Assembly: GCA_902362375.1 (NCBI GenBank)
Contig: CABIVS010000003.1
Location: forward strand, 465,521 to 529,520
Source: Bacteroidaceae bacterium
GTDB lineage: Bacteria > Bacteroidota > Bacteroidia > Bacteroidales > Bacteroidaceae
Reading direction: 5' to 3'
Length of the DNA: 64,000 nucleotides
The notes below the pieces were generated by a model that was given only the letters and a program-made list of their open reading frames with translations, did not search any database and was not told the DNA's origin. The position numbers were made by a program, and so were the translations under genes. Shown in pieces: positions 24,828-33,363 of this stretch (position 1 is the stretch's first letter; the number at the start of each line of letters is the position of its first letter).

Positions 24828-25202
24828 TCATTCTTGCATTTTGCCCAGACTTTTCACTGTATTGGCGAACTCATCTTTTGGTACAATGGCTTTGTTGCGT
24901 GTCTTCAGTCGGTTGTTGTAGACCGTCTGCGGAGAGCAATGTAAGAATTCGGCTATCTTCACGCTATCGTTAATTCCCAGACGTACCAGCGCATATATGC
25001 GTAGTTCGGTATTCAGTAATTCTCCATCTTTTAGTAAAATCTGCTCGTCGGGATGCAGCAGGGCGTTGAAGTCTTCGACAAAATTGGGATAGACATGTAG
25101 AAAGATGGCGTCGAAGTTATGGTAAAGCTCTTTCAACTCATTCTGTGCCATAATCGGAGAGTCTGTCAATTCTTTTATGTCATCAAATTGTTTGGCTTTC
25201 AT
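24828..25202 (-). pseudogene. C-terminal fragment of a DUF6377 regulator
   Basis: Only the last 124 codons of a protein that is normally around 500-550 residues: DUF6377 members have TPR repeats, a membrane segment and this C-terminal part. The end is well preserved ([20 protein letters not shown], then [20 protein letters not shown], and the HTH-like [18 protein letters not shown]). The ATG at 25202 corresponds to an internal methionine. Upstream on the same strand the sequence turns abruptly into the reversed 3' end of a glycosidase gene, so the N-terminal part was lost in a deletion. The remaining HTH could still be made if a start signal exists, but I see none. Confidence 0.75.
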
Positions 25203-25389
25203 CTCGTGAGGGTAGCGAAGTAGTACAATTTATATCAGTGATTTGAAATCATCTACTGTCAATGAAGATGCTTTGAAATTCTTTGATGACACCCGTCATC
25301 AGTGGGTGTCAGAGGCGGGTAAGTTCGAGGCAGTCATAGCATCTTCTGCTACAGATGTCAAGTCCAGAGTTCCTTTTGAGCTAAAATAG
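25203..25389 (+). pseudogene. Relic of the 3' end of a GH3 beta-glucosidase gene
   Basis: Translated plus-strand pieces match the Fn3-like C-terminal domain of GH3 enzymes: REGSEVVQF (25205-25231), then after a one-base frameshift YISDLKSS (25231-25254), then directly VNEDALKFFDD, RHQWVSEAGKFEAVIASSAT and the end KSRVPFELK with stop at 25387-25389. In intact enzymes about 25-30 residues (the RPxKELKGFKKV..L.PGE segment) lie between DLKSS and the NEDALKFF strand, so an internal deletion is present too. The relic begins exactly where the truncated DUF6377 gene ends. Confidence 0.75.
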
Positions 25390-25412
25390 AGTTGTAATTC
25401 TTGTTTCTTTAT

Positions 25413-25510
25413 GGTTCTTCGTCAAGTTTCGTGTTGGCAAATCTCATTGAAAGACCGATGTGTAAGGGTCTTTAGCCTAAATTAAGTAACACGGAATTTG
25501 ACTAAGAACC
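25413..25510. mobile_element. Probable 98-bp MITE with 23-bp terminal inverted repeats
   Basis: The ends 25413-25435 and 25488-25510 are inverted repeats matching at 20 of 23 positions, starting GGTTCTTCGTCAAGTTTCGT on the left and GGTTCTTAGTCAAATTCCGT on the reversed right end. The 52-base interior has a small AAAGACC/GGTCTTT stem and no ORF. This is the shape of a non-autonomous insertion-sequence derivative; the ends recall ISL3-like termini, but I cannot verify that. No exact 8-bp target duplication flanks it. The right end touches the stop codon of the histidine kinase gene. Confidence 0.6.
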
Positions 25511-27292
25511 TTATTTCTCCTTTGCCAACGTAAATACAAATTCCAATCCGCCACCCTGATTGTTTTTGGCGGAGATGTTGCCGCCGTGGATGATGACGGC
25601 GTTCTTCACGATAGCCAGTCCCAACCCTGTTCCGCCCAGTTTGCGTGAGCGGCCTTTGTCTACCCGGTAGAAGCGTTCGAAGAGGCGGTTCAGATGTTCG
25701 GGAGATACTCCTATACCTGTGTCGGCAAAGCTGAAATAGTAGAATTTCTCATCTTCGCGGAAACAGTTGATATTTATTTGAATATTGGTTCCGGCGTATG
25801 CAATGGCATTGTCCATCAGGTTGCGGAAGATGGAATAGAGCAGTGAGTAATTACCTTTGATTTGTATGCTCTTTTTCAGGGAGTTGATTACTGTTATATG
25901 CTTTTCGTCCAGTTCCAGTGACACTTCATTGATAATGTTTCCTACCAGTACACTGATGTCCACCCGTTCCATATCGATCATGTTGGCGGCTTCATCCATG
26001 CGGGTGAGTACGGAGATGTCGCGTAATAGTCGGCTTAACCGGTTGCTTTGTGCATAACAACGTTCGAGAAATACGTTGATCTTCTCACGTGGAATATTTT
26101 CATTGCTGACAATGGTTTCCAAATACCCCTGAATACTGCTGACGGGAGTTTTCAACTCGTGGGCGATATTTTGGGTCAGTTGGCGTTTGAGTCTTACTTG
26201 CTCTTCTTCCTGGGTGACGTCATTGATGGAGATTTCAAAGCTGGCATCCTGGAAGATGATACATTCTACGATAAATGTCCGTCCGTTCTTGTTGATGGTG
26301 ACTGACATTCGTTTCTCACCTTTTCCTCTTGAACGTTCTTGCTGGTTCTTGTTGATAAAATGAATAATTTCTTTCAGTTCATTGATGGCAAAGACTTCTT
26401 CTGTTGTTTCCAGATTTGAATCCGAGATCAGGTTACTGTATTGGGTAAAGAGGTTGTTGACTAGAATTTCTTTCTTGTCTTTTGTGAATATACCCAGTCC
26501 TTCGTGTGAAATCTGAAGATGGGTAATCAGTTTTTCGCGCTCAATGTAGAGAGCCTCTTTGGTTTCGTGCAGTCGTTTGTAGATTTGAATGATATGTTGG
26601 GAGATTTCTCCCAGTTCATTGTGCGGGAAAGCCGATTGCATAGCCATTTCGATAGGCTCGTTCCGGTCGGCGCGCATGGCAAATTCACGGAGTTGGTTGA
26701 TGGAAGTCCCCAGTTTGTTGGTGAATTTGTAGAAGATAATCATTAATAATAAGGTTACGATTATGGTAAACCATAAATAGTGCGGGTCTGCTTGCAGGTT
26801 GTTGATGAGGCTGACATTATAAGGCAAAGCCGAGCGCACGATATAATCTTTATAGCGGGTGGCTGAATAGAAATAGGGAAGTCCGGTTGTTTCGGAAGTA
26901 CGGCGTACGTCATATCCGTTGCCATGCTTTATTGCCTTTTGTACTTCCGGACGGTTCTGATGGTTCTCTATCTGGCTGTTATGGCTCGGATAACTGTCGT
27001 AAACCACATTTCCTTCCATATCGATAAGGGTTACGCGTAAATCCTCCAGAATATGGTTGTTGACATATCCATTGATTATTTCACTGTCAATGGCTTGTTC
27101 GTCCAACTGTTCGTAGAGTCTGCTGTTGTAATCTTGCAATTTTGTATTCAGCAGTTCTATTTTATATTCCCGTTCTCGTTGATACTGGTAAGCAATGAAA
27201 CAAATGGCAAATACCAGAAACAGTGAGATAACCGAAAGGAAAAGCTTCCGGCTGAAAGAAAGAAAATGCTTTTGAGTTACAGGCAGGTTCAT
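25511..27292 (-). CDS. PhoR-like sensor histidine kinase
   Basis: A 593-residue inner-membrane kinase. Two membrane segments (about residues 16-36 and 170-190) bracket a periplasmic sensor of about 130 residues. HAMP-like linker (about 190-245), a PAS-like region (about 250-345) and the H box NIAHELKTPVSSIQGYL follow, then N box NLMDNAIAYAG and G boxes DTGIGV and GTGLGLAIVK. It phosphorylates the response regulator encoded 27 bases upstream in the same operon. The signal is unknown; PhoR-type architecture suggests phosphate or envelope sensing but is not specific. Confidence 0.92.
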   Translation of the reverse strand: MNLPVTQKHFLSFSRKLFLSVISLFLVFAICFIAYQYQREREYKIELLNTKLQDYNSRLYEQLDEQAIDSEIINGYVNNHILEDLRVTLIDMEGNVVYDSYPSHNSQIENHQNRPEVQKAIKHGNGYDVRRTSETTGLPYFYSATRYKDYIVRSALPYNVSLINNLQADPHYLWFTIIVTLLLMIIFYKFTNKLGTSINQLREFAMRADRNEPIEMAMQSAFPHNELGEISQHIIQIYKRLHETKEALYIEREKLITHLQISHEGLGIFTKDKKEILVNNLFTQYSNLISDSNLETTEEVFAINELKEIIHFINKNQQERSRGKGEKRMSVTINKNGRTFIVECIIFQDASFEISINDVTQEEEQVRLKRQLTQNIAHELKTPVSSIQGYLETIVSNENIPREKINVFLERCYAQSNRLSRLLRDISVLTRMDEAANMIDMERVDISVLVGNIINEVSLELDEKHITVINSLKKSIQIKGNYSLLYSIFRNLMDNAIAYAGTNIQININCFREDEKFYYFSFADTGIGVSPEHLNRLFERFYRVDKGRSRKLGGTGLGLAIVKNAVIIHGGNISAKNNQGGGLEFVFTLAKEK

Positions 27293-27319
27293 AATAACTA
27301 TTTAATTCGGCATAATTAT

Positions 27320-28009
27320 TTATTCAGCTTCAAAACAGTATCCGTATCCGAGACGGGTGACAATGCATTTGCCGTATACACCAATCTTTTTACGCAGACG
27401 GGTGATGTTTACGTCGATGGTACGGTCGAGCACGTACACTTCGTCACTCCAGATGCGGGCCAGGATGTCTTCACGCGAAAATACACGTCCCTTATTCTGT
27501 ACCAGCAGAAGCAATATCTCAAATTCTTTTTTGGTCAATGGCACTTCTTCATCGTCGATACTTACTTTCTTCTTGGTGATGTCAATGACGAGCGATTGAT
27601 AAGTAAGACGTTCGGGAGCTCTTTCCGTTTCCGTTGTTGCCGTGCGTCTTAGTACAGCCTTCACACGGGCAATGACCTCACGCAGAGAGAAAGGTTTCGA
27701 AATATAATCGTCCGCTCCCAGATTGAATCCGGTCACGGTATCGTTTTCAGTATCTTTTGCCGTGATAAAGATGATAGGCACTTTCGCTGTTTTCTTGTCT
27801 TTCTTCAAGATATTCGCCATTTTGAATCCGGAGATTTCTCCCATCATCACATCGAGGAGAATTAAATGATAGCTGCTGATGTCCATCTTCATTGCTTCTT
27901 CGGCAGAGTTTGCAGTGTCAACCTCATAGCCTTCGTTTTCAAGATTGAATTTCAGTATCTCACAGAGGTCTTCTTCATCGTCGACAACTAGAATACGGTA
28001 ATCGTTCAT
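27320..28009 (-). CDS. OmpR/PhoB-family response regulator
   Basis: A 229-residue regulator. The receiver domain (1-120) has the acidic pair VDDEED, phospho-Asp in LILLDVMMG, the switch Thr in IIFITAKD and Lys in YISKPFSLRE. The C-terminal winged helix (about 132-228) has the recognition region VYVLDRTIDVNITRLRKKIG and the wing RLGYGYCFE. It is first in an operon with the kinase at 25511. A perfect TAACTTTGT box lies 26 bases upstream. Confidence 0.93.
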   Translation of the reverse strand: MNDYRILVVDDEEDLCEILKFNLENEGYEVDTANSAEEAMKMDISSYHLILLDVMMGEISGFKMANILKKDKKTAKVPIIFITAKDTENDTVTGFNLGADDYISKPFSLREVIARVKAVLRRTATTETERAPERLTYQSLVIDITKKKVSIDDEEVPLTKKEFEILLLLVQNKGRVFSREDILARIWSDEVYVLDRTIDVNITRLRKKIGVYGKCIVTRLGYGYCFEAE

Positions 28010-28034
28010 AAGATATATGTATTAATGTGATATG

Positions 28035-28043
28035 ACAAAGTTA
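28035..28043 (-). promoter_or_regulatory. -7 element of the response-regulator/kinase operon
   Basis: TAACTTTGT on the minus strand, a perfect TAnnTTTGY box. On the other strand TATCTTTGT... form (TTATCTTTGT, 28197-28206) gives a matching -7 box for the divergent gene at 28251. Confidence 0.55.
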
Positions 28044-28250
28044 CGTTTTTATTTTATCCTTTGCAAAGATGGGGAGACTTTGTTACGGGCAGATGAAACA
28101 GACGTTACAATCATGTTACATTCCGGGAATCGAGAGGGCTGATATAAAATATAAAAGTTTTTGCTGATTGTAAGAGGAAAAAACGAACGCTATTTGTTAT
28201 CTTTGTTAGCGAGATACAATAGAAATGTTTGACCATAGAAACTACAAATA

Positions 28251-29444
28251 ATGATAAAAATTGACCTGAAAAGACATCGGCGGGAAATAATAGGCTCTGT
28301 TGTGGTGCTGTTAATTCTCCTTGGCGGTATGTCTGTGTTTAAATATACTTCATTCAATTCCGGTTTTGAGATTGTAGACGACTTGGGAGGGAATATATTC
28401 CCTTCGGCGATTCTGTCTGTTGCCACCACTGATGCGCAGGTGATTGTTCCGTCAGATTCAACGTATTTGGGGAATCCGAAATCGTGTATTGCTATTCGGG
28501 TGAAGTCGAAGACAGCCTATAGCCGGGTACGGATTGAAGTGGCCGAAACACCTTTTTTCTCCCGTTCGGTGTCGGAATTTGTACTAAACAAGCCCAGAAC
28601 GGAATATACGATTTATCCTGATATCATCTGGAACTATGAAGCCTTGAAAAATGAGGCGCAGGCAGAACCGGTAAGTGTGGCTATTACTGTTGAGATGAAT
28701 GGAAAGGATCTGGGGCAACGGGTGCGCACATTCTCTGTGCGTAGTATCAATGAATGTCTGTTGGGGTATGTATCGAATGGAACCAAATTCCATGATACAA
28801 GTATTTTCTTTGCTGCCTATGTCAATGAAGAGAATCCGATGATCGACCAGTTGCTTCGCGAGGCATTGAATACCCGTATTGTGAATCGTTTCCTTGGCTA
28901 TCAGAGCAAAGCTAAAGGGGCGGTGGACAAGCAAGTGTACGCCCTTTGGAACATATTGCAGAAACGCAAATTCCGTTACAGTTCTGTTTCCAACACCAGC
29001 CTTTCGAGCAATGTTGTTTTCTCGCAGCGTGTCCGTACGTTTGATGATGCGCTGGAATCTTCACAGATTAATTGTGTGGACGGTAGTGTACTGTTCGCTT
29101 CATTGCTCCGTGCCATCAATATCGATCCGATCTTGGTACGTACACCGGGGCATATGTTTGTGGGGTATTATACGGATAATTCACATACGGACAAGAACTT
29201 TCTGGAAACAACCATGATTGGTGACGTCGATCTGGATGATTTCTTTCCGGATGAACAGCTGGACTCTACGATGGTAGGCAAATCGCAGAATGAAATGTCA
29301 TTGCTGACTTTCGAGAAATCAAAGCAATATGCTAATAAAAAGTATAAGGAGAATGAGGAAGGAATCCACTCCGGAAAGTTGAACTATATGTTTCTGGAGA
29401 TTTCTAAAGATGTGCGTAGGAAAATACAGCCTATAGGGAAATGA
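28251..29444 (+). CDS. Membrane-anchored transglutaminase-like protein
   Basis: A 397-residue protein with one N-terminal membrane segment (about 13-31) and a periplasmic body. The C-terminal half is transglutaminase/cysteine-protease-like: Cys275 in SSQINCVDGSVLFASLLRAI and His301 in RTPGHMFVGYY, with a later Asp expected as the third residue. The N-terminal part (about 40-160) looks beta-rich. Members of this superfamily in bacteria are mostly peptidases or of unknown activity. It is divergent from the two-component operon and could be its target, which is inference. Confidence 0.75.
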   Translation: MIKIDLKRHRREIIGSVVVLLILLGGMSVFKYTSFNSGFEIVDDLGGNIFPSAILSVATTDAQVIVPSDSTYLGNPKSCIAIRVKSKTAYSRVRIEVAETPFFSRSVSEFVLNKPRTEYTIYPDIIWNYEALKNEAQAEPVSVAITVEMNGKDLGQRVRTFSVRSINECLLGYVSNGTKFHDTSIFFAAYVNEENPMIDQLLREALNTRIVNRFLGYQSKAKGAVDKQVYALWNILQKRKFRYSSVSNTSLSSNVVFSQRVRTFDDALESSQINCVDGSVLFASLLRAINIDPILVRTPGHMFVGYYTDNSHTDKNFLETTMIGDVDLDDFFPDEQLDSTMVGKSQNEMSLLTFEKSKQYANKKYKENEEGIHSGKLNYMFLEISKDVRRKIQPIGK

Positions 29445-29448
29445 TGTT

Positions 29449-29536
29449 TTTCAGGCACGGATTACACGGATTACGCTGTTGCTTTATGTTATCATCTTTC
29501 CGAAAACTGTGAAAACCGTGTAATCCGTGCCTGAAA
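29449..29536. repeat. Perfect 21-bp inverted repeat
   Basis: TTTCAGGCACGGATTACACGG (29449-29469, 21 bases shown in two overlapping parts: TTTCAGGCACGGATTACA and ATTACACGG) is the exact complement of 29516-29536; loop of 46 bases. The internal ACGGATTACACGGATTA direct repeat is a familiar Bacteroides intergenic motif. It lies right after the stop of the transglutaminase-like gene and may end its transcript. Confidence 0.75.
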
Positions 29537-29585
29537 TTCGTATTTAATTCGTACTTTTGCCAAGTAATCATTTTAAAGTAAAAGG

Positions 29586-30392
29586 ATGCAAGGCAAGAAA
29601 TTTATCTCTCCCGGAGCATGGTTTTCTATGAGCTATCCGTCAGACTGGAACGAGTTTGAAGATGGCGAAGGCTCTTTTCTTTTCTATAATCCCGATGTAT
29701 GGACGGGAAATTTTCGTATATCCGCATTTAAAGGAAAAGCCGGTTATGGTAAAGATGCTATCCGGCAGGAACTGAAAGAGAACGATTCGGCTTCGTTGGT
29801 GCAAGTCGGAGCGTGGGAATGTGCGTATAGCAAAGAAATGTTTCAGGAGGAGGGAACTTATTATACTTCCCATTTGTGGATTACAGGTGTTGATGATATA
29901 GCTTTCGAATGTTCCTTTACCGTACCTAAAGGCGGAGTTGTGAAGGAGGCGGAAGAAGTGATCGCTACTTTGGAGATACGCAAAGAAGGACAGAAGTATC
30001 CTGCTGAACTGATTCCTGTCCGTCTTTCTGAAATCTATTTGATTAATGAAGGGTACGAATGGGTGGTATCTACCGTGAAGCAGGAACTGAAGAAAGATTT
30101 TCAGGGAATAGAAGAGGACTTGGAGAAACTTCAGCAAGTGATTGACAGCGGTAAGATAGGTGCGAAGAAAAAAGAGGAATGGCTGGCTATCGGTATTACT
30201 GTCTGTGCGATTCTGACGAATGAAGTGGAAGGTATGGAGTGGAAGACGTTGATTGACGGTAACCGGGAAGCTCCTGTTGTTCAATATAATGACCGGATCA
30301 TTGACCCGATGAAAATTGCATGGAGTAAAGTAAAGGCAGGTGAACCTTGCAATGTCATTGAAGAGTATAAATCGGTGATTATTAATCACTAA
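29586..30392 (+). CDS. DUF3805/DUF3806 protein
   Basis: A 268-residue cytoplasmic-looking protein (no signal). The N-terminal about 150 residues match DUF3805 (FISPGAWFSMSYPSDWNEFE, then LWITGVDDIAFECSFTV), which resembles PsbP-like or Mog1-like alpha/beta folds; the C-terminal about 110 residues match DUF3806 (WLAIGITVCAILTNEVEGME). No function is known for either. It is followed 26 bases later by the ABC-F gene on the same strand. Confidence 0.8.
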   Translation: MQGKKFISPGAWFSMSYPSDWNEFEDGEGSFLFYNPDVWTGNFRISAFKGKAGYGKDAIRQELKENDSASLVQVGAWECAYSKEMFQEEGTYYTSHLWITGVDDIAFECSFTVPKGGVVKEAEEVIATLEIRKEGQKYPAELIPVRLSEIYLINEGYEWVVSTVKQELKKDFQGIEEDLEKLQQVIDSGKIGAKKKEEWLAIGITVCAILTNEVEGMEWKTLIDGNREAPVVQYNDRIIDPMKIAWSKVKAGEPCNVIEEYKSVIINH

Positions 30393-30418
30393 TCACTAAC
30401 CAACTAATCATTATTTAC

Positions 30419-32287
30419 GTGGCAGTACCTTATTTACAGATAGATAACCTGACCAAGTCTTTCGGTGACTTGGTTCTTTTTGAAAATATATCTTTGGGCA
30501 TTGCCGAAGGTCAGCGTGTAGGATTGATCGCAAAGAACGGTAGCGGAAAAACGACCTTACTGAATATCATTGCCGGAAAGGAAGGTTATGATAGCGGTAA
30601 TATTGTCTTCCGTCGTGACCTTCGGGTGGATTATCTGGAACAAGACCCGCAATATCCCGAAGAACTGACAGTGCTGGAAGCTTGTTTTCATCATGGCAAC
30701 AGCACAGTGGAGTTGATAAAGGAGTACGAACGTTGTATGGAAACCGAAGGGCATCCGGGACTGGCAGACCTTTTGGTACGTATGGATCAGGAGAAAGCCT
30801 GGGAATATGAACAGAAAGCCAAACAAATTCTTTCGCAACTCAAAATCCGTAACTTCGACCAGAAAGTGAAACAACTGTCCGGCGGACAGTTGAAGCGCGT
30901 CGCTTTGGCAAACGCCTTGATTACCGAACCGGATTTATTGATTCTCGATGAGCCTACCAATCATCTTGACTTGGACATGACTGAATGGCTGGAAGATTAT
31001 CTGCGTCGTACCAACCTTAGCCTGCTGATGGTGACGCACGACCGTTATTTCCTCGACCGTGTTTGTTCGGAGATTATCGAAATAGACAATCAGCAAGTTT
31101 ATCAATATAAGGGAAATTACAGTTATTACCTCGAAAAACGTCAGGAACGTATCGAAGCTAAAAGTGTAGAAATTGAACGGGCTAATAATCTTTATCGTAC
31201 GGAACTCGACTGGATGCGCCGGATGCCGCAGGCACGCGGACATAAAGCCCGTTATCGGGAAGATGCTTTCTATGAATTGGAAAAGGTGGCGAAGCAACGT
31301 TTTAATAACGATAACGTCAAACTGGAAGTAAAAGCATCCTATATCGGCAGCAAGATATTCGAAGCCGACCATTTGTACAAGAGCTTCGGTGACCTGAAGA
31401 TTCTGGAAGACTTTTCTTATATCTTTGCCCGTTATGAGAAGATGGGAATTGTAGGAAACAACGGAACCGGAAAATCTACTTTCATCAAGATATTAATGGG
31501 GCAAGTACAGCCCGATAGCGGTATGGTAGATATTGGCGAAACGGTGCGTTTCGGCTATTACTCGCAGGATGGTCTTCAGTTTGATGAACAAATGAAGGTC
31601 ATTGATGTAGTGCAGGATATTGCCGAAGTAATTGAATTGGGTAATGGAAAGAAACTGACAGCTTCACAATTCTTGCAGCATTTCTTGTTTACTCCCGAAA
31701 CGCAGCATAGTTATGTCTATAAGTTGAGTGGGGGAGAGCGCCGTCGTCTTTACTTGTGCACTATCCTGATGCGTAACCCTAACTTCCTCGTGCTGGATGA
31801 GCCTACCAACGACCTCGATATTATCACATTGAATGTGCTTGAGGAATATCTTCAGAATTTCAAAGGTTGTGTGATTGTCGTTTCCCACGACCGTTACTTT
31901 ATGGATAAGGTAGTAGATCACCTGATGGTATTCAACGGACAGGGTGACATCCGTGACTTCCCCGGCAATTATAGTGATTATCGCGACTGGAAGGAGGCGA
32001 AAGCGCAAAAGGAGAAAGAAGCAGAGAAGCCGCAGGAAGAAAAGACTGCCCGCGTCCGCCTGAACGACAAGCGGAAAATGAGTTTCAAGGAAAAGCGTGA
32101 ATTCGAACAACTGGAAAAGGAAATTGCCGACCTGGAAACCGAAAAGGCACAGATTGAAGAACTTCTTTGCAGCGGTACACTCTCCGTTGACGAACTGACC
32201 GAGAAATCGAAACGCTTGCCTGAAGTCAATGACTTGATTGATGAAAAGACGATGCGCTGGTTGGAACTCAGCGAAATAGAAGGTTGA
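30419..32287 (+). CDS. ABC-F family ATPase (Uup/EttA-like)
   Basis: A 622-residue soluble protein with two ATPase domains and no membrane segment. Start codon GTG at 30419. Domain 1: Walker A GLIAKNGSGKTTLLN, signature LSGGQLKRVALA, Walker B LLILDEPTNHLDL. Domain 2: Walker A GIVGNNGTGKSTFIK, signature LSGGERRRLYL, Walker B LVLDEPTNDLDI. A charged P-site-tRNA interaction linker lies between them and a coiled-coil Uup-like C-terminal domain (about 530-622) is rich in Lys and Glu. ABC-F proteins act on the ribosome or on DNA repair intermediates; the C-terminal coiled coil favours the Uup type. Confidence 0.93.
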   Translation: MAVPYLQIDNLTKSFGDLVLFENISLGIAEGQRVGLIAKNGSGKTTLLNIIAGKEGYDSGNIVFRRDLRVDYLEQDPQYPEELTVLEACFHHGNSTVELIKEYERCMETEGHPGLADLLVRMDQEKAWEYEQKAKQILSQLKIRNFDQKVKQLSGGQLKRVALANALITEPDLLILDEPTNHLDLDMTEWLEDYLRRTNLSLLMVTHDRYFLDRVCSEIIEIDNQQVYQYKGNYSYYLEKRQERIEAKSVEIERANNLYRTELDWMRRMPQARGHKARYREDAFYELEKVAKQRFNNDNVKLEVKASYIGSKIFEADHLYKSFGDLKILEDFSYIFARYEKMGIVGNNGTGKSTFIKILMGQVQPDSGMVDIGETVRFGYYSQDGLQFDEQMKVIDVVQDIAEVIELGNGKKLTASQFLQHFLFTPETQHSYVYKLSGGERRRLYLCTILMRNPNFLVLDEPTNDLDIITLNVLEEYLQNFKGCVIVVSHDRYFMDKVVDHLMVFNGQGDIRDFPGNYSDYRDWKEAKAQKEKEAEKPQEEKTARVRLNDKRKMSFKEKREFEQLEKEIADLETEKAQIEELLCSGTLSVDELTEKSKRLPEVNDLIDEKTMRWLELSEIEG

Positions 32288-32364
32288 ACTGTGCCGCTGT
32301 ATTGGCACACCTGTGCCAATGCGGTGGCATTGCAGTGCCAACATAGTGGCACAAGTATAGTTCA
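32285..32364 (+). repeat. Structured spacer with repeated TGGCAC/GTGCCA arms
   Basis: Six alternating TGGCA(C)/(G)TGCCA elements: ATTGGCACA (32301-32309) with TGTGCCAAT (32312-32320), GTGCCA (32335-32340) with TGGCAC (32347-32352), all inside an outer stem TGAACT (32285-32290) with AGTTCA (32359-32364). It starts in the last codons of the ABC-F gene and could be a multi-branched terminator or a repeat unit. No T-run follows. Confidence 0.6.
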
Positions 32365-32418
32365 GCCTATTGCTGTGATGACCTGATGATGATAATAACC
32401 CTGATAACGTAACCTTGT

Positions 32419-33273
32419 ATGACAAACCTTACCAATTATCATAGCCACTGCCTTTATTGTGACGGGCGTGCCAATATGGAAGATTTTATCCGTTTTGCTA
32501 TTAGTGAAGGCTTTACTTCCTATGGCATCTCTTCTCATGCCCCGTTGCCGTTTTCTACCGCATGGACTATGGAATGGGACAGAATGGAAGATTACCTTTC
32601 CGAATTTGCCCGTCTCAAAGAAAAGTTTGCAGATAAAATAGAACTTGCTGTCGGTCTTGAGATTGATTACCTGAACGAAGATAGCAATCCCGCTTTCTTC
32701 CGATTTCAAGAATTGCCGCTTGATTATCGGATAGGTTCTGTGCATATGCTCTATTCCCCGGAAGGGAAAATCGTGGATATTGATACTCCGGCAGATACTT
32801 TCCGTCAATTAGTGGACAAGCATTTTGGCGGTGATTTGGATTATGTAGTCCACCTTTATTATAAGAATCTGCTTCGCATGGTAGAACTGGGAGGATTTGA
32901 TATTGTCGGTCATGCGGACAAGATGCATTATAATGCTTCTTGCTACCGTCCGGGATTGCTAGATGAACCGTGGTATGATACATTCGTTCGCAGCTATTTC
33001 ACGGCAATTGCCGAACGTGGATACATTGTTGAAGTCAATACCAAATCTTATTATGAATTAGGAACATTCTATCCCAATGAACGGTATTTTTCTTTCTTGA
33101 AAGAGCTGGGTGTCCGGGTACAGGTGAACAGTGATGCACATTATCCGGAGCGGATCAATAATGGGCGTGCCGAAGCATTGGCAGCCTTGAAGAAAGCAGG
33201 CTTTGAGACAGTCGTGGAGTGGCATCATGGAAGGTGGGAAGATATGAGAATCGGTTCTGTTTCATTTGTATGA
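32419..33273 (+). CDS. Histidinol-phosphatase (PHP family)
   Basis: A 284-residue PHP phosphoesterase, the HisK-type histidinol phosphatase. Metal ligands are visible: NYHSHCLYCDGR near the start, ISSHAPLP (about 47-54), a Glu in VGLEIDYL, HMLYS, and GHADKMHY, ending with NSDAHYPERI. It makes histidinol from histidinol phosphate; other PHP phosphatase substrates cannot be excluded because no his genes are near. Length is normal. Confidence 0.85.
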   Translation: MTNLTNYHSHCLYCDGRANMEDFIRFAISEGFTSYGISSHAPLPFSTAWTMEWDRMEDYLSEFARLKEKFADKIELAVGLEIDYLNEDSNPAFFRFQELPLDYRIGSVHMLYSPEGKIVDIDTPADTFRQLVDKHFGGDLDYVVHLYYKNLLRMVELGGFDIVGHADKMHYNASCYRPGLLDEPWYDTFVRSYFTAIAERGYIVEVNTKSYYELGTFYPNERYFSFLKELGVRVQVNSDAHYPERINNGRAEALAALKKAGFETVVEWHHGRWEDMRIGSVSFV

Positions 33274-33363
33274 GAAAACGTGCTTTCCGTTGAGCGTCAT
33301 TAGCTTACTGGGAAAACACGTTCTGGAATCTGTGAGATACTTGAAATTCTCTGTATATATATG

